Assembly (NCBI RefSeq): GCF_020711195.1
Contig: NZ_JAJFAT010000008.1
Span: 57,966-121,965, forward strand
Length of the DNA stretch: 64,000 nt
Origin: Halanaerobium polyolivorans
GTDB lineage: Bacteria; Bacillota; Halanaerobiia; Halanaerobiales; Halanaerobiaceae
Direction of reading: 5' to 3'
Positions 39,248-49,797 of this stretch are shown here, one piece after another. The position numbers were made by a program, and so were the translations under genes. Numbering within the stretch: the first letter of the stretch is position 1; every line of letters begins with the position of its first letter. Under the pieces are notes generated by a model, which saw only the letters and a list, made by a program, of their open reading frames with translations, searched no databases and was not told where the DNA came from.

Positions 39248-42200
39248 TTATTCGTCATTATCATCATTATCACGACTAAGTTTTAAATCAGTATCAAGAC
39301 CAAGTTTTTGTGCGGTTTCCATCATTTCGTCTTCATTTTCTGCAACCTGTAGTTCTTCTTCATCAGAAGTAAATATCCTGGCATCTAAACCTAAACTCTG
39401 CATCTCTTTGATCAGAACCTTAAATGATTCCGGGATACCTGGTTCAGGTACATTTTCTCCTTTGACTATTGCTTCATAGGCTTTTACCCTTCCCACAACA
39501 TCATCAGATTTAACAGTCAACATTTCCTGGAGGGTGTAAGCAGCACCATATGCTTCAAGTGCCCAAACTTCCATCTCACCAAAACGCTGACCACCAAATT
39601 GAGCTTTACCTCCTAAAGGCTGCTGTGTAACAAGAGAATAAGGGCCTGTAGAACGTGCATGAAGCTTATCATCTACCAGGTGATGTAATTTAAGTATATA
39701 CATCAGACCTACTGTTACTCTACCTTCAAATCTTTCCCCGGTCCTACCATCATAAAGGACTGTTTTTCCATCTCTGGCTAAACCGGCCTCTTCTAAAACA
39801 TCTTCCACTTCAATCTCTGTAGCACCATTAAAGACAGGTGTTTCAGTATAAATCCCAAGTTCTTTAGCTGCCATACCAAGATGAGTTTCAAGCACCTGAC
39901 CAATATTCATCCTGGAAGGTACACCTAATGGATTTAAGACTATTTCTACAGGTTCACCGTTTGGTAGGAAGGGCATATCTTCTTCAGGTAGTATTCTGGA
40001 AATAACACCCTTGTTACCATGGCGTCCGGCAAGTTTATCACCAACAGATATTTTACGCTTGGTGGCAACATAAACCCTTACCAATCTATTAACACCAGGT
40101 TTTAAATCATCTCCCTGCTCCCGAGAAAAGACTTTTACATCTACAACTTTACCCTCTTCTCCATGGGGAACTTTAAGAGATGTGTCTCTTACCTCTCTAG
40201 CTTTTTCACCAAAAATAGCTCTTAAAAGCCTTTCTTCAGCTGATAATTCGGTTTCTCCTTTTGGAGTTACTTTACCAACTAAAATGTCACCTTCTTCAAC
40301 TTCAGCCCCAACCCTAATTATTCCTCTTTCGTCAAGATTTTTAAGAGCACTTTCACCGACATTAGGAATATCACGGGTAATTTCTTCAGGCCCAAGTTTT
40401 GTATCTCTGGCTTCTGCTTCATGTTCTTCTATATGGATAGTAGTAAACGAATCCTCTTTAACTAAGTTTTCACTTATTAAAATAGCATCCTCATAATTAT
40501 AGCCTTCCCAGGGCATAAAAGCGATCAAAGTATTTCTACCCAATGCCATCTCACCTTTTTCGGTTGAAGGACCATCAGCAATAATATCATTTGCTTCAAC
40601 AATATCGCCTTTTTCAACTATAGGTTTTTGATTCATACAGCTACCCTGATTGGAACGCTTATATTTCATTAATTTATAACTGTCGATTAAACCTTCTTCG
40701 TTTTTAATCATTATTTTATTAGAGGTTACATTAACAACCTCTCCACCTTTTTCAGCAATTACTACTGCTCCTGAATCCTTTGCTGCCTTATATTCCATAC
40801 CGGTTGCAACAATTGGAGCATCAGTAATCATCAGTGGTACTGCCTGACGCTGCATATTAGCTCCCATAAGAGCTCTGTTTGCATCATCATTTTCTAAAAA
40901 TGGAATCATAGCAGCAGAAACTCCTACCAGCTGCTTGGTTGAAACATCCATATAATCAATATCATCAGGATGAACTTCTAAAATGTCTCCTCTTTTACGA
41001 GCTACAACAAATTCACTGACAAATTTATTATCTTCATCAAGTTCAGAGTTTGCCTGAGCAATGATATATTTATCTTCTTCATCAGCTGTTAAGTAATCAA
41101 TTTGTTCTGTAACCTGATTATCTACTACTCTTCGATAAGGAGTCATTAAAAATCCAAACTCATTTGTTTTAGCATAGGTTCCCATAGTACCAATCAGGCC
41201 AATATTTGGCCCCTCTGGTGTTTCAATAGGACAAATCCTTCCATAATGAGAATGGTGAACATCACGTACATCAAAACCAGCTCGTTCTCTACTTAAACCA
41301 CCAGGTCCTAAAGCACTTAACCTTCTTTTATGGGTTAACTCAGACATCGGATTGGTCTGATCCATAAATTGTGAAAGCTGACTGCTGCCAAAAAATTCCT
41401 GAATAGAAGCAACTACAGGACGAGTATTAATCAGGGCCTGTGGTGTTACAACATCCACATCCTGAATAGTCATTCTCTCCCGTACTACTCTTTCCATCCT
41501 GGAAAGTCCAATTCTAAACTGATTTTGCAGTAATTCTCCTACTGTTTTTAAACGTCTATTACCTAAATGATCAATATCATCTATATAAGCATCATTTTGA
41601 TGATAAATTAAATTAACCATATATCTAACAGTTTCTACAATATCATCTATATGCAAATATTTTCTATCTTTATCAACATCTAACTCTAATTTTTTATTTA
41701 ATTTATAACGACCTACAGCGGCCATATCATATCTTTTGTGATCAAAAAATAGTGAATCCAAAAGATTAGTTGCACTTTCAACTGTTGGTGGTTCTCCCGG
41801 ACGAAGGCGTTTATATAATTCTATCAATGCTTCTTCCTTCGACTCTGTACTATCTCTTTCTAAAGTATCATGAATTACTTCAGAATCACCAAATTCATCA
41901 ATGATTTCAGAATCAGTTCCAAAACCAAGTGCTCTTAGTAATACAGTTGATGGAAGTTTTCTTGTTCTATCAACCCGTACAGAGATGATCCTTTTTTTAT
42001 CATATTCAAACTCTATCCAGGCACCTCGATTAGGTATAATACTACCTGTTATTAAACGACGTCCATCTTTGGTTCTTTCATCACTAAAATAAACACCAGA
42101 TGATCTAACTAACTGATTTACTGCAACTCTTTCAGCTCCATTTATGATAAATGTTGCCTTGTCAGTCATTAATGGGAAATCTCCCATAAAAACTTCTTGT

Positions 42201-42505
42201 TCTTTTACTTCCCCTGTTTCTTTATTGATCAATCTAACTTTAACCTGCAAAGAAGCAGAGTAAGTATCATCTCTATCCCGACATTCCTGTACCGTGTACT
42301 CGGGATCTTCTAAATAATAATCAACAAATTCTAATACCAGATTCTCAGAAAAATCTTCTATCGGAGAAATTTCTGCAAAAACTTCTTTTAAACCTTCTTC
42401 CAGAAACCACTGGTAAGAGTTTAACTGTGTATAAATCAGGTCTGGCAAATCCATCGCGTCTTCAATCTTGCTAAAACTACGTCTTTCCCTTACCGTTGAC
42501 ATCAT
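39248..42505 (-). CDS. rpoB: DNA-directed RNA polymerase subunit beta
   Basis: 1085 residues. The rifampicin-pocket region reads [33 protein letters not shown], i.e. the susceptible residues. The catalytic-side motifs [10 protein letters not shown] and the C-terminal [20 protein letters not shown] are present. It has its own consensus promoter after a terminator that closes rplJ-rplL, so rpoBC can be expressed separately from the L10-L12 pair. Confidence 0.98.
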   Translation of the reverse strand: MMSTVRERRSFSKIEDAMDLPDLIYTQLNSYQWFLEEGLKEVFAEISPIEDFSENLVLEFVDYYLEDPEYTVQECRDRDDTYSASLQVKVRLINKETGEVKEQEVFMGDFPLMTDKATFIINGAERVAVNQLVRSSGVYFSDERTKDGRRLITGSIIPNRGAWIEFEYDKKRIISVRVDRTRKLPSTVLLRALGFGTDSEIIDEFGDSEVIHDTLERDSTESKEEALIELYKRLRPGEPPTVESATNLLDSLFFDHKRYDMAAVGRYKLNKKLELDVDKDRKYLHIDDIVETVRYMVNLIYHQNDAYIDDIDHLGNRRLKTVGELLQNQFRIGLSRMERVVRERMTIQDVDVVTPQALINTRPVVASIQEFFGSSQLSQFMDQTNPMSELTHKRRLSALGPGGLSRERAGFDVRDVHHSHYGRICPIETPEGPNIGLIGTMGTYAKTNEFGFLMTPYRRVVDNQVTEQIDYLTADEEDKYIIAQANSELDEDNKFVSEFVVARKRGDILEVHPDDIDYMDVSTKQLVGVSAAMIPFLENDDANRALMGANMQRQAVPLMITDAPIVATGMEYKAAKDSGAVVIAEKGGEVVNVTSNKIMIKNEEGLIDSYKLMKYKRSNQGSCMNQKPIVEKGDIVEANDIIADGPSTEKGEMALGRNTLIAFMPWEGYNYEDAILISENLVKEDSFTTIHIEEHEAEARDTKLGPEEITRDIPNVGESALKNLDERGIIRVGAEVEEGDILVGKVTPKGETELSAEERLLRAIFGEKAREVRDTSLKVPHGEEGKVVDVKVFSREQGDDLKPGVNRLVRVYVATKRKISVGDKLAGRHGNKGVISRILPEEDMPFLPNGEPVEIVLNPLGVPSRMNIGQVLETHLGMAAKELGIYTETPVFNGATEIEVEDVLEEAGLARDGKTVLYDGRTGERFEGRVTVGLMYILKLHHLVDDKLHARSTGPYSLVTQQPLGGKAQFGGQRFGEMEVWALEAYGAAYTLQEMLTVKSDDVVGRVKAYEAIVKGENVPEPGIPESFKVLIKEMQSLGLDARIFTSDEEELQVAENEDEMMETAQKLGLDTDLKLSRDNDDNDE

Positions 42506-42585
42506 TGCACCCCCAGGAAATACTTTTAATTAGCCGAAACTATCCCATTGTATAATCAAATCATTAACCCTATAGACATCTAATA

Positions 42586-42614
42586 ATGATAGCACAGCTG
42601 TCATGACTTGTCAA
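42586..42614 (-). promoter_or_regulatory. Promoter of rpoBC
   Basis: Perfect TTGACA (42609-42614), 17 bp, TATCAT (42586-42591) on the minus strand; start near 42579, giving a leader of about 75 nt before rpoB. Confidence 0.85.
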
Positions 42615-42649
42615 GAACTTTTAAGCGAATATTTATTATATATATGATG

Positions 42650-42685
42650 AAAAATAGCCCTACTGTATTTAAACAGCAGGACTAT
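42650..42685 (-). terminator. Terminator of rplJ-rplL
   Basis: Arms ATAGTCCTGCTGT and ACAGTAGGGCTAT with a six-base loop, followed by TTTTTC, 25 nt after the rplL stop. Two mismatched pairs in a 13-bp stem. Confidence 0.85.
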
Positions 42686-42710
42686 CTTAAAATTATTATT
42701 TATATATTTC

Positions 42711-43079
42711 TTATTTAAGTTCTACAGTTGCACCAGCTTCTTCAAGCTTTTCTTTCATTTCTTCAGCGTCTTCTTTGCTTAGTCCTTCTTTGATATTTCC
42801 TGGTGCATCATCAACAACACCTTTAGCTTCTTTAAGACCAAGACCTGTTAATTCACGTACAGCTTTGATTACTTTAATTTTCTTGCTGCCAATTTCAGCT
42901 AAGAAAACATCAAATTCTGTTTGTTCTTCTGCAGCAGCGTCTCCACCAGCAGCTCCACCAGCAACTGCAACAGGAGCAGCAGCACTAACACCAAATTTGT
43001 CTTCTAATTCTTCTACCAGTTCTGAAAGTTCTAAAACACTCATCTCTTCAATTGCTTTAATAATTTCTTCTTTATTCAT
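42711..43079 (-). CDS. rplL: 50S ribosomal protein L7/L12
   Basis: 122 residues. Stalk protein bL12: N-terminal dimer domain ([23 protein letters not shown]), an Ala/Gly-rich hinge (about 34-52) and the C-terminal factor-binding domain ([28 protein letters not shown]). 24 nt after rplJ. Confidence 0.98.
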   Translation of the reverse strand: MNKEEIIKAIEEMSVLELSELVEELEDKFGVSAAAPVAVAGGAAGGDAAAEEQTEFDVFLAEIGSKKIKVIKAVRELTGLGLKEAKGVVDDAPGNIKEGLSKEDAEEMKEKLEEAGATVELK

Positions 43080-43103
43080 TATAATAAATCCTCCTTATGT
43101 TTT

Positions 43104-43619
43104 TTAAGCTTTTTGATCTTTAATTTGCCCTAACACCTGAACTAAACCGCGAATATTACCCTGTAATACATTAACCAATCCAGTAAGGGGTGCTTTCATA
43201 TTTGCAAAAGCTTGTGCAAGTAATTCTTCTCTGGAAGGTATTTCAGCCAGGGACTGTACTTTTTCTTTACTTATAATTTCTCCATTTAAAAGACCAGCCT
43301 TTATCTCGATAACATCATGGTCTTTAGCAAATTCTACTAAAATTTTAGCTGGTGACACTGCATCATCTTCTCCAAAGGCAATTGCTGTTGGGCCTGAGAA
43401 AAATTCTGTCATAGCTTCCATTTCAACTTCATTAGCAGCGATAGTAGCCAGAGTATTTTTTACAACTTTAAACTCTACTCCTGCTTCTCTTAACTGCTTT
43501 CTTAATTCAGTCATTTCAGCAACATTTAAGCCAAGATAATCAGTTATTACTATAGATTTAGCACTACTAAATTTATCTGTTAATTCGTTAACAACGGCTT
43601 CTTTTTCTGGTCTTGCCAC
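43104..43619 (-). CDS. rplJ: 50S ribosomal protein L10
   Basis: 171 residues. uL10, base of the stalk. N-terminal rRNA-binding domain ([31 protein letters not shown]) and the C-terminal helix that anchors L12 dimers. Preceded by an L10 leader with an intrinsic terminator, which is the known site where the L10-L12 complex feeds back on its own mRNA. Confidence 0.98.
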   Translation of the reverse strand: MARPEKEAVVNELTDKFSSAKSIVITDYLGLNVAEMTELRKQLREAGVEFKVVKNTLATIAANEVEMEAMTEFFSGPTAIAFGEDDAVSPAKILVEFAKDHDVIEIKAGLLNGEIISKEKVQSLAEIPSREELLAQAFANMKAPLTGLVNVLQGNIRGLVQVLGQIKDQKA

Positions 43620-43670
43620 ATTTTCACCCCCCTCAAAATAAAAACATTAGATATAATTTTCCAAGTAATT

Positions 43671-43792
43671 AAAAAAACCTCCTGTCGACAGGCAGGAGGT
43701 ATAAGTGCAAAAATAATTTGCAGAAGTCTTCACCTCGGCAGGAAGTTTAAGCATTACGCCCCTGCTGTCTTCGGATAAGCTATATTCATTTC
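43671..43792 (-). ncRNA. Ribosomal protein L10 leader with attenuator
   Basis: The minus strand between the rplJ promoter and rplJ carries the L10-leader core (GACAGCAGGGGCGTAATGC, then TTCCTGCCGAGGTGAAGAC). It ends in a strong hairpin, ACCTCCTG/CAGGAGGT around the loop at 43685-43692, followed by seven T residues. In the family the L10-L12 complex binds the leader and favours the terminator. Limits follow the predicted transcription start and the T-run. Confidence 0.9.
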
Positions 43793-43798
43793 TAAGTA

Positions 43799-43827
43799 AC
43801 TATAACACAAAAATAAATTTAGGTCAA
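43799..43827 (-). promoter_or_regulatory. Promoter of rplJ-rplL
   Basis: TTGACC (43822-43827), 17 bp, TATAGT (43799-43804) on the minus strand, just after the rplA stop. Initiation near 43792 gives exactly the start of the L10 leader. Confidence 0.82.
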
Positions 43828-43833
43828 GTTTAT

Positions 43834-44538
43834 TTAGCGGCCAATAAATGTCATTGTTGCAGCTGGATCAATTTTTACCGCAGGTCCCATTGTTGGGGAA
43901 ACCGCTAGAGTTCTAAAGAATTTTCCCTTTGCAGCTGCAGGACGCTCTTTAGCCAGAGTATCCATTATTTTGTGATAGTTATTCAGTAATTGTTCTTCAC
44001 TAAAAGAAGCTTTTCCAAGCGGAATATGAACAATACCGGTTTTATCTACCCTATATTCAATCTTACCAGCTTTAAATTCTGCCACAGCTTTTTCTAATTC
44101 AAAAGTAACTGTTCCTGCTTTTGGATTAGGCATTAAACCTTTTGGTCCTAAAATTCTACCTAAACGACCAACAACACTCATCATATCAGGTGTAGCAACA
44201 GCTAGATCAAAATCTAACCAGCCACCTTCAATTTTTTCGGCTAATTCTTCTCCGCCAACAAAGTCTGCTCCGGCTTCTTCAGCCTCTTTGGCTTTTTCAC
44301 CTTTTGCAAAAACAACTAAGGTAATCTCCTGACCAGTACCTTCTGGTAAAACTACAGTACCTCTAATATTCTGATCAGCATGTTTAGGATTAACCCCTAG
44401 TTTTGCTGAAAGTTCGATTGTTTCGTCAAAATTAGCAGTTGCCAGTTCTTTTACAAGTTCAAATGCTGCTTCTGGTGCATAGAGTTTTTCTTTATCAACT
44501 TTTTTTGCTGTTTCTTGATAACGTCTGCTTTTTGCCAT
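43834..44538 (-). CDS. rplA: 50S ribosomal protein L1
   Basis: 234 residues. uL1 of the mobile stalk that guides E-site t[34 protein letters not shown] and [23 protein letters not shown] are the signatures. Follows rplK by 82 nt. Confidence 0.98.
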   Translation of the reverse strand: MAKSRRYQETAKKVDKEKLYAPEAAFELVKELATANFDETIELSAKLGVNPKHADQNIRGTVVLPEGTGQEITLVVFAKGEKAKEAEEAGADFVGGEELAEKIEGGWLDFDLAVATPDMMSVVGRLGRILGPKGLMPNPKAGTVTFELEKAVAEFKAGKIEYRVDKTGIVHIPLGKASFSEEQLLNNYHKIMDTLAKERPAAAKGKFFRTLAVSPTMGPAVKIDPAATMTFIGR

Positions 44539-44620
44539 TATACTTCCTCCTTTGTGGTATTAACGGTTTTTAATAACCTCCCACATATTTTAAACGTTTT
44601 AATCTATAAATTGATTATAA

Positions 44621-45043
44621 TTATTCAACCAAAATACCCATACTTCTTGCTGTACCTTCGATCATACTCATTGCTGCTTCTAAACTACCTGCATTTAAAT
44701 CCTGCATTTTTGTTTCAGCAATCTTTTGAACCGCATCTTTGCTTACTGTAGCAACCTTATTTACATTAGGTTCTCCAGAAGCGGTATCAATACCTGCTGC
44801 CTGTTTTAATAATACTGCAGCTGGTGGAGTTTTAGTAATAAAATCAAAGCTGCGATCTTGATAAACGGTAATTTCTACCGGAATCAATGTACCCTGATTT
44901 TCCTGTGTTTTAGCATTAAATGCTTTACAGAATTCCATGATATTTACTCCATGCTGTCCTAGAGCAGGTCCAACTGGTGGTGCAGGATTAGCCTGTCCGC
45001 CAGGTATTTGTAATTTAATTACAGTCATAACACTCTTAGCCAT
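44621..45043 (-). CDS. rplK: 50S ribosomal protein L11
   Basis: 140 residues. uL11 at the GTPase-associated centre: [35 protein letters not shown] with the flexible N domain, and the rRNA-binding C domain ending in [12 protein letters not shown]. Prolines of the thiostrepton-contact region are intact. Confidence 0.98.
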   Translation of the reverse strand: MAKSVMTVIKLQIPGGQANPAPPVGPALGQHGVNIMEFCKAFNAKTQENQGTLIPVEITVYQDRSFDFITKTPPAAVLLKQAAGIDTASGEPNVNKVATVSKDAVQKIAETKMQDLNAGSLEAAMSMIEGTARSMGILVE

Positions 45044-45092
45044 CTTAAAACACCCCTTTCATCCATAATAATATCTAAATTTATCAATCTAT

Positions 45093-45623
45093 TTAAGTAG
45101 TTTTAATTTGAGAAAATTCAAGCTCAACAGGTGTTTCTCGGCCAAACATTGAAACTAAAACCTTTACCTTACCCTGTTCAGGATGAATTTCTTTTACTAT
45201 ACCTTCAAAATCTTCAAAAGGTCCACTAGTTACAACAATTTGATCTCCAACTTCAAATTCAACTGTTACCTTTTTAGCTTTTTCTCCCATACTCCGCAAT
45301 ATATTATCTATTTCGTCTTTTTCTACAGGTAATGGTTTATTACCACCACTTACAAAGCCGATAACTCCTGGTGTGTTTTTTACAACATACCATGATTTAT
45401 CATTTAAGTCCATCTGCAGGAGAATATAGCCGGGAAAGATTCGTTTTTTTACAACCTCGTCTTTACCCTTTTTCTTTTCGATTTTTTCTTCTGTTGGAAC
45501 AAGAATACGAAAAATATTATCTTCCATACCGGTACTGGCTATTCTTTTTTCAAGATTTGCCTTAACTTTTTTCTCATGTCCAGAATAAGTGTGGACAACA
45601 TACCATTTGCTTTCTTCAGTCAT
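45093..45623 (-). CDS. nusG: Transcription termination/antitermination factor NusG
   Basis: 176 residues. NGN domain (KWYVVHTYSGHEKKVKANLEKR ... FPGYILLQMDLNDKSWYVVKNTPGVIGFVSGG) followed by a KOW domain (VGDQIVVTSGPFEDFEGIVKEI). Binds RNA polymerase and couples it to S10. It follows secE by 36 nt. Confidence 0.98.
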   Translation of the reverse strand: MTEESKWYVVHTYSGHEKKVKANLEKRIASTGMEDNIFRILVPTEEKIEKKKGKDEVVKKRIFPGYILLQMDLNDKSWYVVKNTPGVIGFVSGGNKPLPVEKDEIDNILRSMGEKAKKVTVEFEVGDQIVVTSGPFEDFEGIVKEIHPEQGKVKVLVSMFGRETPVELEFSQIKTT

Positions 45624-45659
45624 ATTTAAGGATTCGGCTAAGAATCCTCACCTCCTCAA

Positions 45660-45863
45660 TCAAGTAATAAGTGGAGTTATTATATTAGCCAGTGTTAAAT
45701 CAATAATACCAATAAAAATTATTAAAGCAATTACCGTTAAAATAACTACTAGAGTATTTGAAGTAAGTTCTTTTTTGTTTGGCCAATTAACCTTTTTAAG
45801 CTCTCCTCTAACCTGCTTAATAAACTTAGTTATTTTGCCAAAAAACCCTAGTTCTTTTGCCAT
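45660..45863 (-). CDS. secE: Preprotein translocase subunit SecE
   Basis: 67 residues, the short Gram-positive form. The amphipathic helix FIKQVRGELKKVNWPNKKELTSNT precedes a single membrane segment (about 35-58). Partner of SecY. Standard position between rpmG and nusG. Confidence 0.97.
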   Translation of the reverse strand: MAKELGFFGKITKFIKQVRGELKKVNWPNKKELTSNTLVVILTVIALIIFIGIIDLTLANIITPLIT

Positions 45864-45900
45864 TTTAAATCACTTCCTCAACTTAAAATATTAAGTATAT

Positions 45901-46050
45901 CTACTTTGTTTCACGATGGAGGGTATGCTCCTTGCAAAACTTACAATATTTTTTCAGTTCCAGTCTATCTTTTGTGTTTTTCTTGTTTTTCTTGGTAGAA
46001 TAATTGCGATTCTTACATTCATTACATTCCAGTGTGATTATTTCTCTCAC
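45901..46050 (-). CDS. rpmG: 50S ribosomal protein L33
   Basis: 49 residues. bL33 in the zinc-binding form, with CNEC near the start and CKFC near the end. The frame is open up to 46116, but the GTG at 46050 lies 8 nt after GGAGG and yields the normal size with the start VREIITLEC. First gene of rpmG-secE-nusG-rplK-rplA. Confidence 0.95.
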   Translation of the reverse strand: MREIITLECNECKNRNYSTKKNKKNTKDRLELKKYCKFCKEHTLHRETK

Positions 46051-46164
46051 CGTAAATCCACCTCCTCGGCCAAACAAGTCCTCTTTAAATCTATATAATA
46101 AAGTTAGATTAAACATGCTCTGCTTTGTTTTTAATAATTATTTTAATTATTCATAGCCTTAATA

Positions 46165-46193
46165 AATTTAACATATCTTAAGGCAATTGTCAA
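46165..46193 (-). promoter_or_regulatory. Promoter of rpmG-secE-nusG
   Basis: Perfect TTGACA (46188-46193), 17 bp, TAAATT (46165-46170) on the minus strand. It stands right after the tuf terminator and about 110 nt before rpmG. Confidence 0.8.
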
Positions 46194-46203
46194 TATTATT
46201 TAG

Positions 46204-46235
46204 AAAAAAAACATGTGCAGAAGGCCTGCACATGT
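46204..46235 (-). terminator. Terminator of tuf copy 2
   Basis: Perfect 10-bp stem ACATGTGCAG/CTGCACATGT with a five-base loop, then seven T residues on the minus strand, about 70 nt after the tuf stop. Confidence 0.92.
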
Positions 46236-46307
46236 CTATTGAGTTAAATTTAAGTTTTTATACTTAATTAAAGTAAATTGAATTAAGAATAACTCTGCAG
46301 TTTTAAG

Positions 46308-47501
46308 TTACTCAATAATTTCGGTCACAACTCCAGCTCCAACTGTATGACCACCTTCACGAATTGCAAAACGTAGTCCTTCTTCCATAGCTATTGGAGT
46401 AATTAGCTCTCCTGTCATCTCAATATTATCTCCCGGCATTACCATGTCTACTCCTTCTGGTAAATGAATATCTCCTGTTACATCTGTTGTTCTAAAGTAA
46501 AACTGAGGTCTATATCCATCAAAAAATGGTGTGTGTCTTCCACCCTCATCTTTACTTAGTACATATACCTCTGCATGAAACTTTGTATGAGGTGTTATAC
46601 TTCCAGGCTCTGCTAATACCTGTCCTCTTTCTATATCTTCTCTCTTTACTCCTCTTAATAATGCTCCAATATTATCTCCTGCTACCGCTTCATCCAGTAA
46701 CTTACGGAACATCTCTACTCCTGTTACTACTGTAGTTTCTGTTTCTTTGATTCCTACTATTTCTACCTCATCCTGTGGATGTAAGGTTCCTCTTTCCACA
46801 CGACCTGTCGCCACTGTTCCACGTCCTGTAATTGAAAATACATCTTCTACAGGCATCAAAAATGGCTTGTCTGTTTCTCTTTGTGGTTCTGGAATGTAGC
46901 TGTCTACTGCTTCCATTAATTCTATAATCTTGCTTCCCCATTCTCCTTGTGGATCTCCATTTTCCAGTGCTTTTAAAGCTGAACCTACTATCACTGGAAT
47001 ATCGTCTCCTGGGAAGTCATATTCGTCTAATAATTCTCTTACTTCCATCTCTACTAACTCTATTAATTCCTCATCATCTACCATATCTGCTTTGTTTAGG
47101 AATACTACAATACTTGGTACCCCTACCTGTCTTGCCAGCAGGATATGCTCTCTTGTCTGAGGCATAGGTCCATCGGCTGCACTTACTACCAGGATCGCTC
47201 CATCCATCTGAGCTGCTCCTGTGATCATGTTCTTTACATAATCTGCGTGACCTGGACAATCTACGTGAGCATAGTGTCTGTTTTCTGTCTGATACTCTAC
47301 GTGAGCTGTTGCTATTGTGATTCCTCTTTCTTTTTCTTCTGGTGCATTATCAATTGTATCAAATGCCCTTACTTCTGCTCCACCGTAGTTTGCCAGCACT
47401 GTTGTGATTGCCGCTGTCAGTGTTGTCTTCCCATGGTCAACATGGCCTATTGTTCCTATGTTAACATGTGGTTTGGTTCTTTCAAATTTCTCTTTTGCCA
47501 T
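46308..47501 (-). CDS. tuf: Elongation factor Tu, copy 2
   Basis: 397 residues, identical in amino acid sequence to the copy at 31112-32305 and with the same GTPase motifs ([20 protein letters not shown]). It stands alone between a terminator after sigH and its own terminator, so it should be transcribed separately from the str operon; no convincing promoter was found in the 62 bp upstream of it. The stop is TAA. Confidence 0.97.
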   Translation of the reverse strand: MAKEKFERTKPHVNIGTIGHVDHGKTTLTAAITTVLANYGGAEVRAFDTIDNAPEEKERGITIATAHVEYQTENRHYAHVDCPGHADYVKNMITGAAQMDGAILVVSAADGPMPQTREHILLARQVGVPSIVVFLNKADMVDDEELIELVEMEVRELLDEYDFPGDDIPVIVGSALKALENGDPQGEWGSKIIELMEAVDSYIPEPQRETDKPFLMPVEDVFSITGRGTVATGRVERGTLHPQDEVEIVGIKETETTVVTGVEMFRKLLDEAVAGDNIGALLRGVKREDIERGQVLAEPGSITPHTKFHAEVYVLSKDEGGRHTPFFDGYRPQFYFRTTDVTGDIHLPEGVDMVMPGDNIEMTGELITPIAMEEGLRFAIREGGHTVGAGVVTEIIE

Positions 47502-47540
47502 TGGTTTTCTTCCCCCTTAAAAATTTAACTTTTCCTTTTT
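46309..47540. repeat. tuf duplication, unit 2 (1232 bp direct repeat)
   Basis: Same block as 31113-32344. It includes the ribosome-binding region upstream of the ATG but not the terminators, which are unrelated hairpins in the two copies. Confidence 0.9.
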
Positions 47541-47563
47541 TAACTTTCCGAATAAAAATCCAT

Positions 47564-47588
47564 AAAAAAGGCCTGTCGGCTGCAGGCC
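47564..47588 (-). terminator. Terminator of sigH
   Basis: GGCCTG/CAGGCC stem with a seven-base loop followed by six T residues on the minus strand, 56 nt after the sigH stop. Confidence 0.88.
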
Positions 47589-47643
47589 GTTTACTGTCAT
47601 TTAAAAAATAACAGTTTATATTTATTAAAATCAGAAGTATTTT

Positions 47644-48303
47644 CTAGATATCATTTTTTTCTAGAAAGACTTCTAATTTTCTTTTTACTCTCTGTAAAGC
47701 ATTATCAACTGATTTAACATGTTTGTCAAGGGTATCCGCAATTTTTTGATAAGATTTACCATCTAAGTATTCCTGTAATACATCGAACTCTAAATCACTT
47801 AACATAGATGATATTTCTGATTCTATTAAGTCATATGTTTCATTGCTGATAAATAGTGATTCTGGATTTGAAAGTTTACCCCCTTTAAGTACATCAAGCA
47901 GGGTTCTATCAGATTCTTCATCATAAATAGGTTTGTTTAAAGATATATAGGTATTAAGCGGCTGATGTTTTTGGCGAGTTGCAGCCTTAATAGCAGTAAT
48001 TATCTGCCTTGTAATACAGAGTTCAGCAAAAGCTCTAAATGAAGCAAGTCTTTCAATCTTATAATCTCGCACAGCTTTGTAAAGACCAATCATACCTTCC
48101 TGAACAATGTCTTCCCTATCTGCCCCAACTAAGAAATATGATCTTGATTTAGCTAAGACAAAGTTTTTATATCTTCTAATTAGGGTTTCTTGAGCTTCCA
48201 TATCTCCCTGGTGAACCAGTTCGACAAGCTCATCATCGCTCATCTGTTTATACTCTTCCATAGTAATATCATCAAAGTTAAGTTCATGAGCATTCATTTT
48301 CAA
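47644..48303 (-). CDS. sigH: RNA polymerase sigma factor SigH (sigma-30 family)
   Basis: 219 residues. Region 2 (ETLIRRYKNFVLAKSRSYFLVGADREDIVQEGMIGLYKAVRDY) and region 4 (LSDLEFDVLQEYLDGKSYQKIADTLDKHVKSVDNALQRVKRKL) match the Spo0H/SigH type. In sporulating and related Firmicutes it controls the transition state. The TTG at 48303 is 7 nt after GGGAGGG; the ATG two codons later would be too far. It lies in the conserved rlmB-sigH-rpmG-secE neighbourhood, interrupted here by tuf. Confidence 0.92.
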   Translation of the reverse strand: MKMNAHELNFDDITMEEYKQMSDDELVELVHQGDMEAQETLIRRYKNFVLAKSRSYFLVGADREDIVQEGMIGLYKAVRDYKIERLASFRAFAELCITRQIITAIKAATRQKHQPLNTYISLNKPIYDEESDRTLLDVLKGGKLSNPESLFISNETYDLIESEISSMLSDLEFDVLQEYLDGKSYQKIADTLDKHVKSVDNALQRVKRKLEVFLEKNDI

Positions 48304-48360
48304 GCAGAATCCCTCCCTTATCCATTACATAATCTATTATACTTGTTTAAAAAACTTTCG

Positions 48361-49101
48361 TCAAGAATTATCTTTTTCTTCCTGACGGAAAATTTCATAA
48401 ATTATAACTGCAGCTGCAACTGAAGCATTTAGAGAGCCTAGCTGACCCTTCATTGGAATCTTAACTAAAAAATCACAATTCTCTCTAACAAGTCTTCTTA
48501 AGCCACTACCTTCACTACCAATCACAAGTGCTGTTGAGCCAGAAAAATCTGCAGCAAAATGACTTTTTTCTGCTGCTGCATCTGCACCTACAACCCAATA
48601 ATGGGCATCTTTAAGTGCTTTAATAGCATAATTGATATTAGAAACTTTGACCAGTGGTAAATGTTCTGCTGCACCTGCCGCAGCTTTTAAAACAACCGGA
48701 GTAATATCAACTGCCCTTCTATCCTGATAAACAACTGCATCTGCTCCAGCAGCATAAGCAGTTCTAATTATGGCTCCAAAGTTATGAGGATCTTTTATTT
48801 CATCCAAGATGATAATCAGGGAATCACCATCTTTTTCTGCTTTGATCTTTATTATATCATTGATATCATATTCTTTTAAATGATCGGCTTCTGCAATTAT
48901 ACCCTGATGAGCATGTGAACGAGCAGTTTCAGATAATTTTTTATTCGAAATTCTGGTAATTGGTATATTGTTTTTTTGAGCCATTTCTAAAATTTCATCT
49001 ATGATCTCAGCAGAACTCTTTTCTTTAATATAAATCCGGTGTATTTTCCTGCCGGCCCGAAGTGCTTCATAAACAGCATTTCTTCCTTCAATTCTTGGCA
49101 T
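48361..49101 (-). CDS. rlmB: 23S rRNA (guanosine-2'-O-)-methyltransferase RlmB (SpoU family)
   Basis: 246 residues. N-terminal L30e-like substrate domain (EGRNAVYEALRAGRKIHRIYI), then the SPOUT methyltransferase knot with its three motifs: ILDEIKDPHNFGAIIRTAYAAG, ALVIGSEGSGLRRLV and IPMKGQLGSLNASVAAAVIIYE. Position in the ribosomal block supports the rRNA target, but some family members act on tRNA. Its ATG overlaps the thyX stop by one base. Confidence 0.92.
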   Translation of the reverse strand: MPRIEGRNAVYEALRAGRKIHRIYIKEKSSAEIIDEILEMAQKNNIPITRISNKKLSETARSHAHQGIIAEADHLKEYDINDIIKIKAEKDGDSLIIILDEIKDPHNFGAIIRTAYAAGADAVVYQDRRAVDITPVVLKAAAGAAEHLPLVKVSNINYAIKALKDAHYWVVGADAAAEKSHFAADFSGSTALVIGSEGSGLRRLVRENCDFLVKIPMKGQLGSLNASVAAAVIIYEIFRQEEKDNS

Positions 49102-49796
49102 TAATTATCATTCCTTTTTTTTATTCTTTCAATCCGCCCACAGGACATTTCCCCTTCTGGGCAATAAGCTTCTGCAATACAGGGAGCTCCTGCTTTTTCA
49201 AAAAGAACAGGTGATACTTCTTTAACCTGTTTTAACATTTGATTGGCCAGAGTTCTAATTTCCCATTGAGCTCTGGTACAGCAGCGCAAACTAAAAAAAT
49301 GATAAAGAGAGCGGGCATTATATGATACCATCAGATTTGTTTTAACTGTTGGCAAAACAAAGCGGGCATCTTCAGCTGGAATATCTTGCTCCAGCATTTT
49401 ATTATAGATTTTGCGGCCTTTTTCCATCCACTCTTCATATTCTGCAGCTGCTTTTTCGTTTTTAGCTATTTTGGGAGGTGTAATATAATCAAAATCATCT
49501 TCTTTAACATAACGTTGAGAGCGCTGACTGTATGATGTTCCTACTCTCTGTCTGACAAGCTGATGACTTGCCACCCGACTGCAGACAATATGAAAATAAA
49601 AGTAGCTATGTTCTAAAGTGGAATGATGACCCAGTGAAACGACTTTTCTAACCAGATTGTTCATTTCTTCCTGTGACATCTTCTCTTCCAGTTCTTCTGC
49701 CCCAGCTTTGGAATAACATAGTCTAGCAGCAATTGCTACATTTCTTTCCGGATTTTCACTATAATCGATCAGTTTAGCCTTTGGCTTTACCTGCAT
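49101..49796 (-). CDS. thyX: Flavin-dependent thymidylate synthase ThyX
   Basis: 231 residues. Makes dTMP from dUMP using FAD, NADPH and methylene-THF. The family motif occurs as RQRVGTSYSQRSQRY (82-96), a longer variant of the textbook RHRxxSxNExSxR form, and HHSTLEHSYFYFHI and the CTRAQWEIR segment are also typical. The ATG at 49796 follows GAGGAG and starts right after the cysS stop; the frame extends into cysS up to 49823. Confidence 0.93.
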   Translation of the reverse strand: MQVKPKAKLIDYSENPERNVAIAARLCYSKAGAEELEEKMSQEEMNNLVRKVVSLGHHSTLEHSYFYFHIVCSRVASHQLVRQRVGTSYSQRSQRYVKEDDFDYITPPKIAKNEKAAAEYEEWMEKGRKIYNKMLEQDIPAEDARFVLPTVKTNLMVSYNARSLYHFFSLRCCTRAQWEIRTLANQMLKQVKEVSPVLFEKAGAPCIAEAYCPEGEMSCGRIERIKKRNDN

Positions 49797-49797
49797 C

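Noticed and set aside
46051..46307. tRNA-Trp gene often found before secE in relatives
   Set aside because: The stretch holds a tuf terminator and the rpmG promoter; no cloverleaf can be drawn.
31113..47540. tuf duplication as a mobile element
   Set aside because: No transposase, terminal inverted repeats or target duplication; the repeat ends coincide with the gene and its ribosome site, as in gene conversion.
47541..47643. Promoter for the second tuf
   Set aside because: No pair of boxes with acceptable spacing was found between the sigH terminator and tuf; left unassigned.
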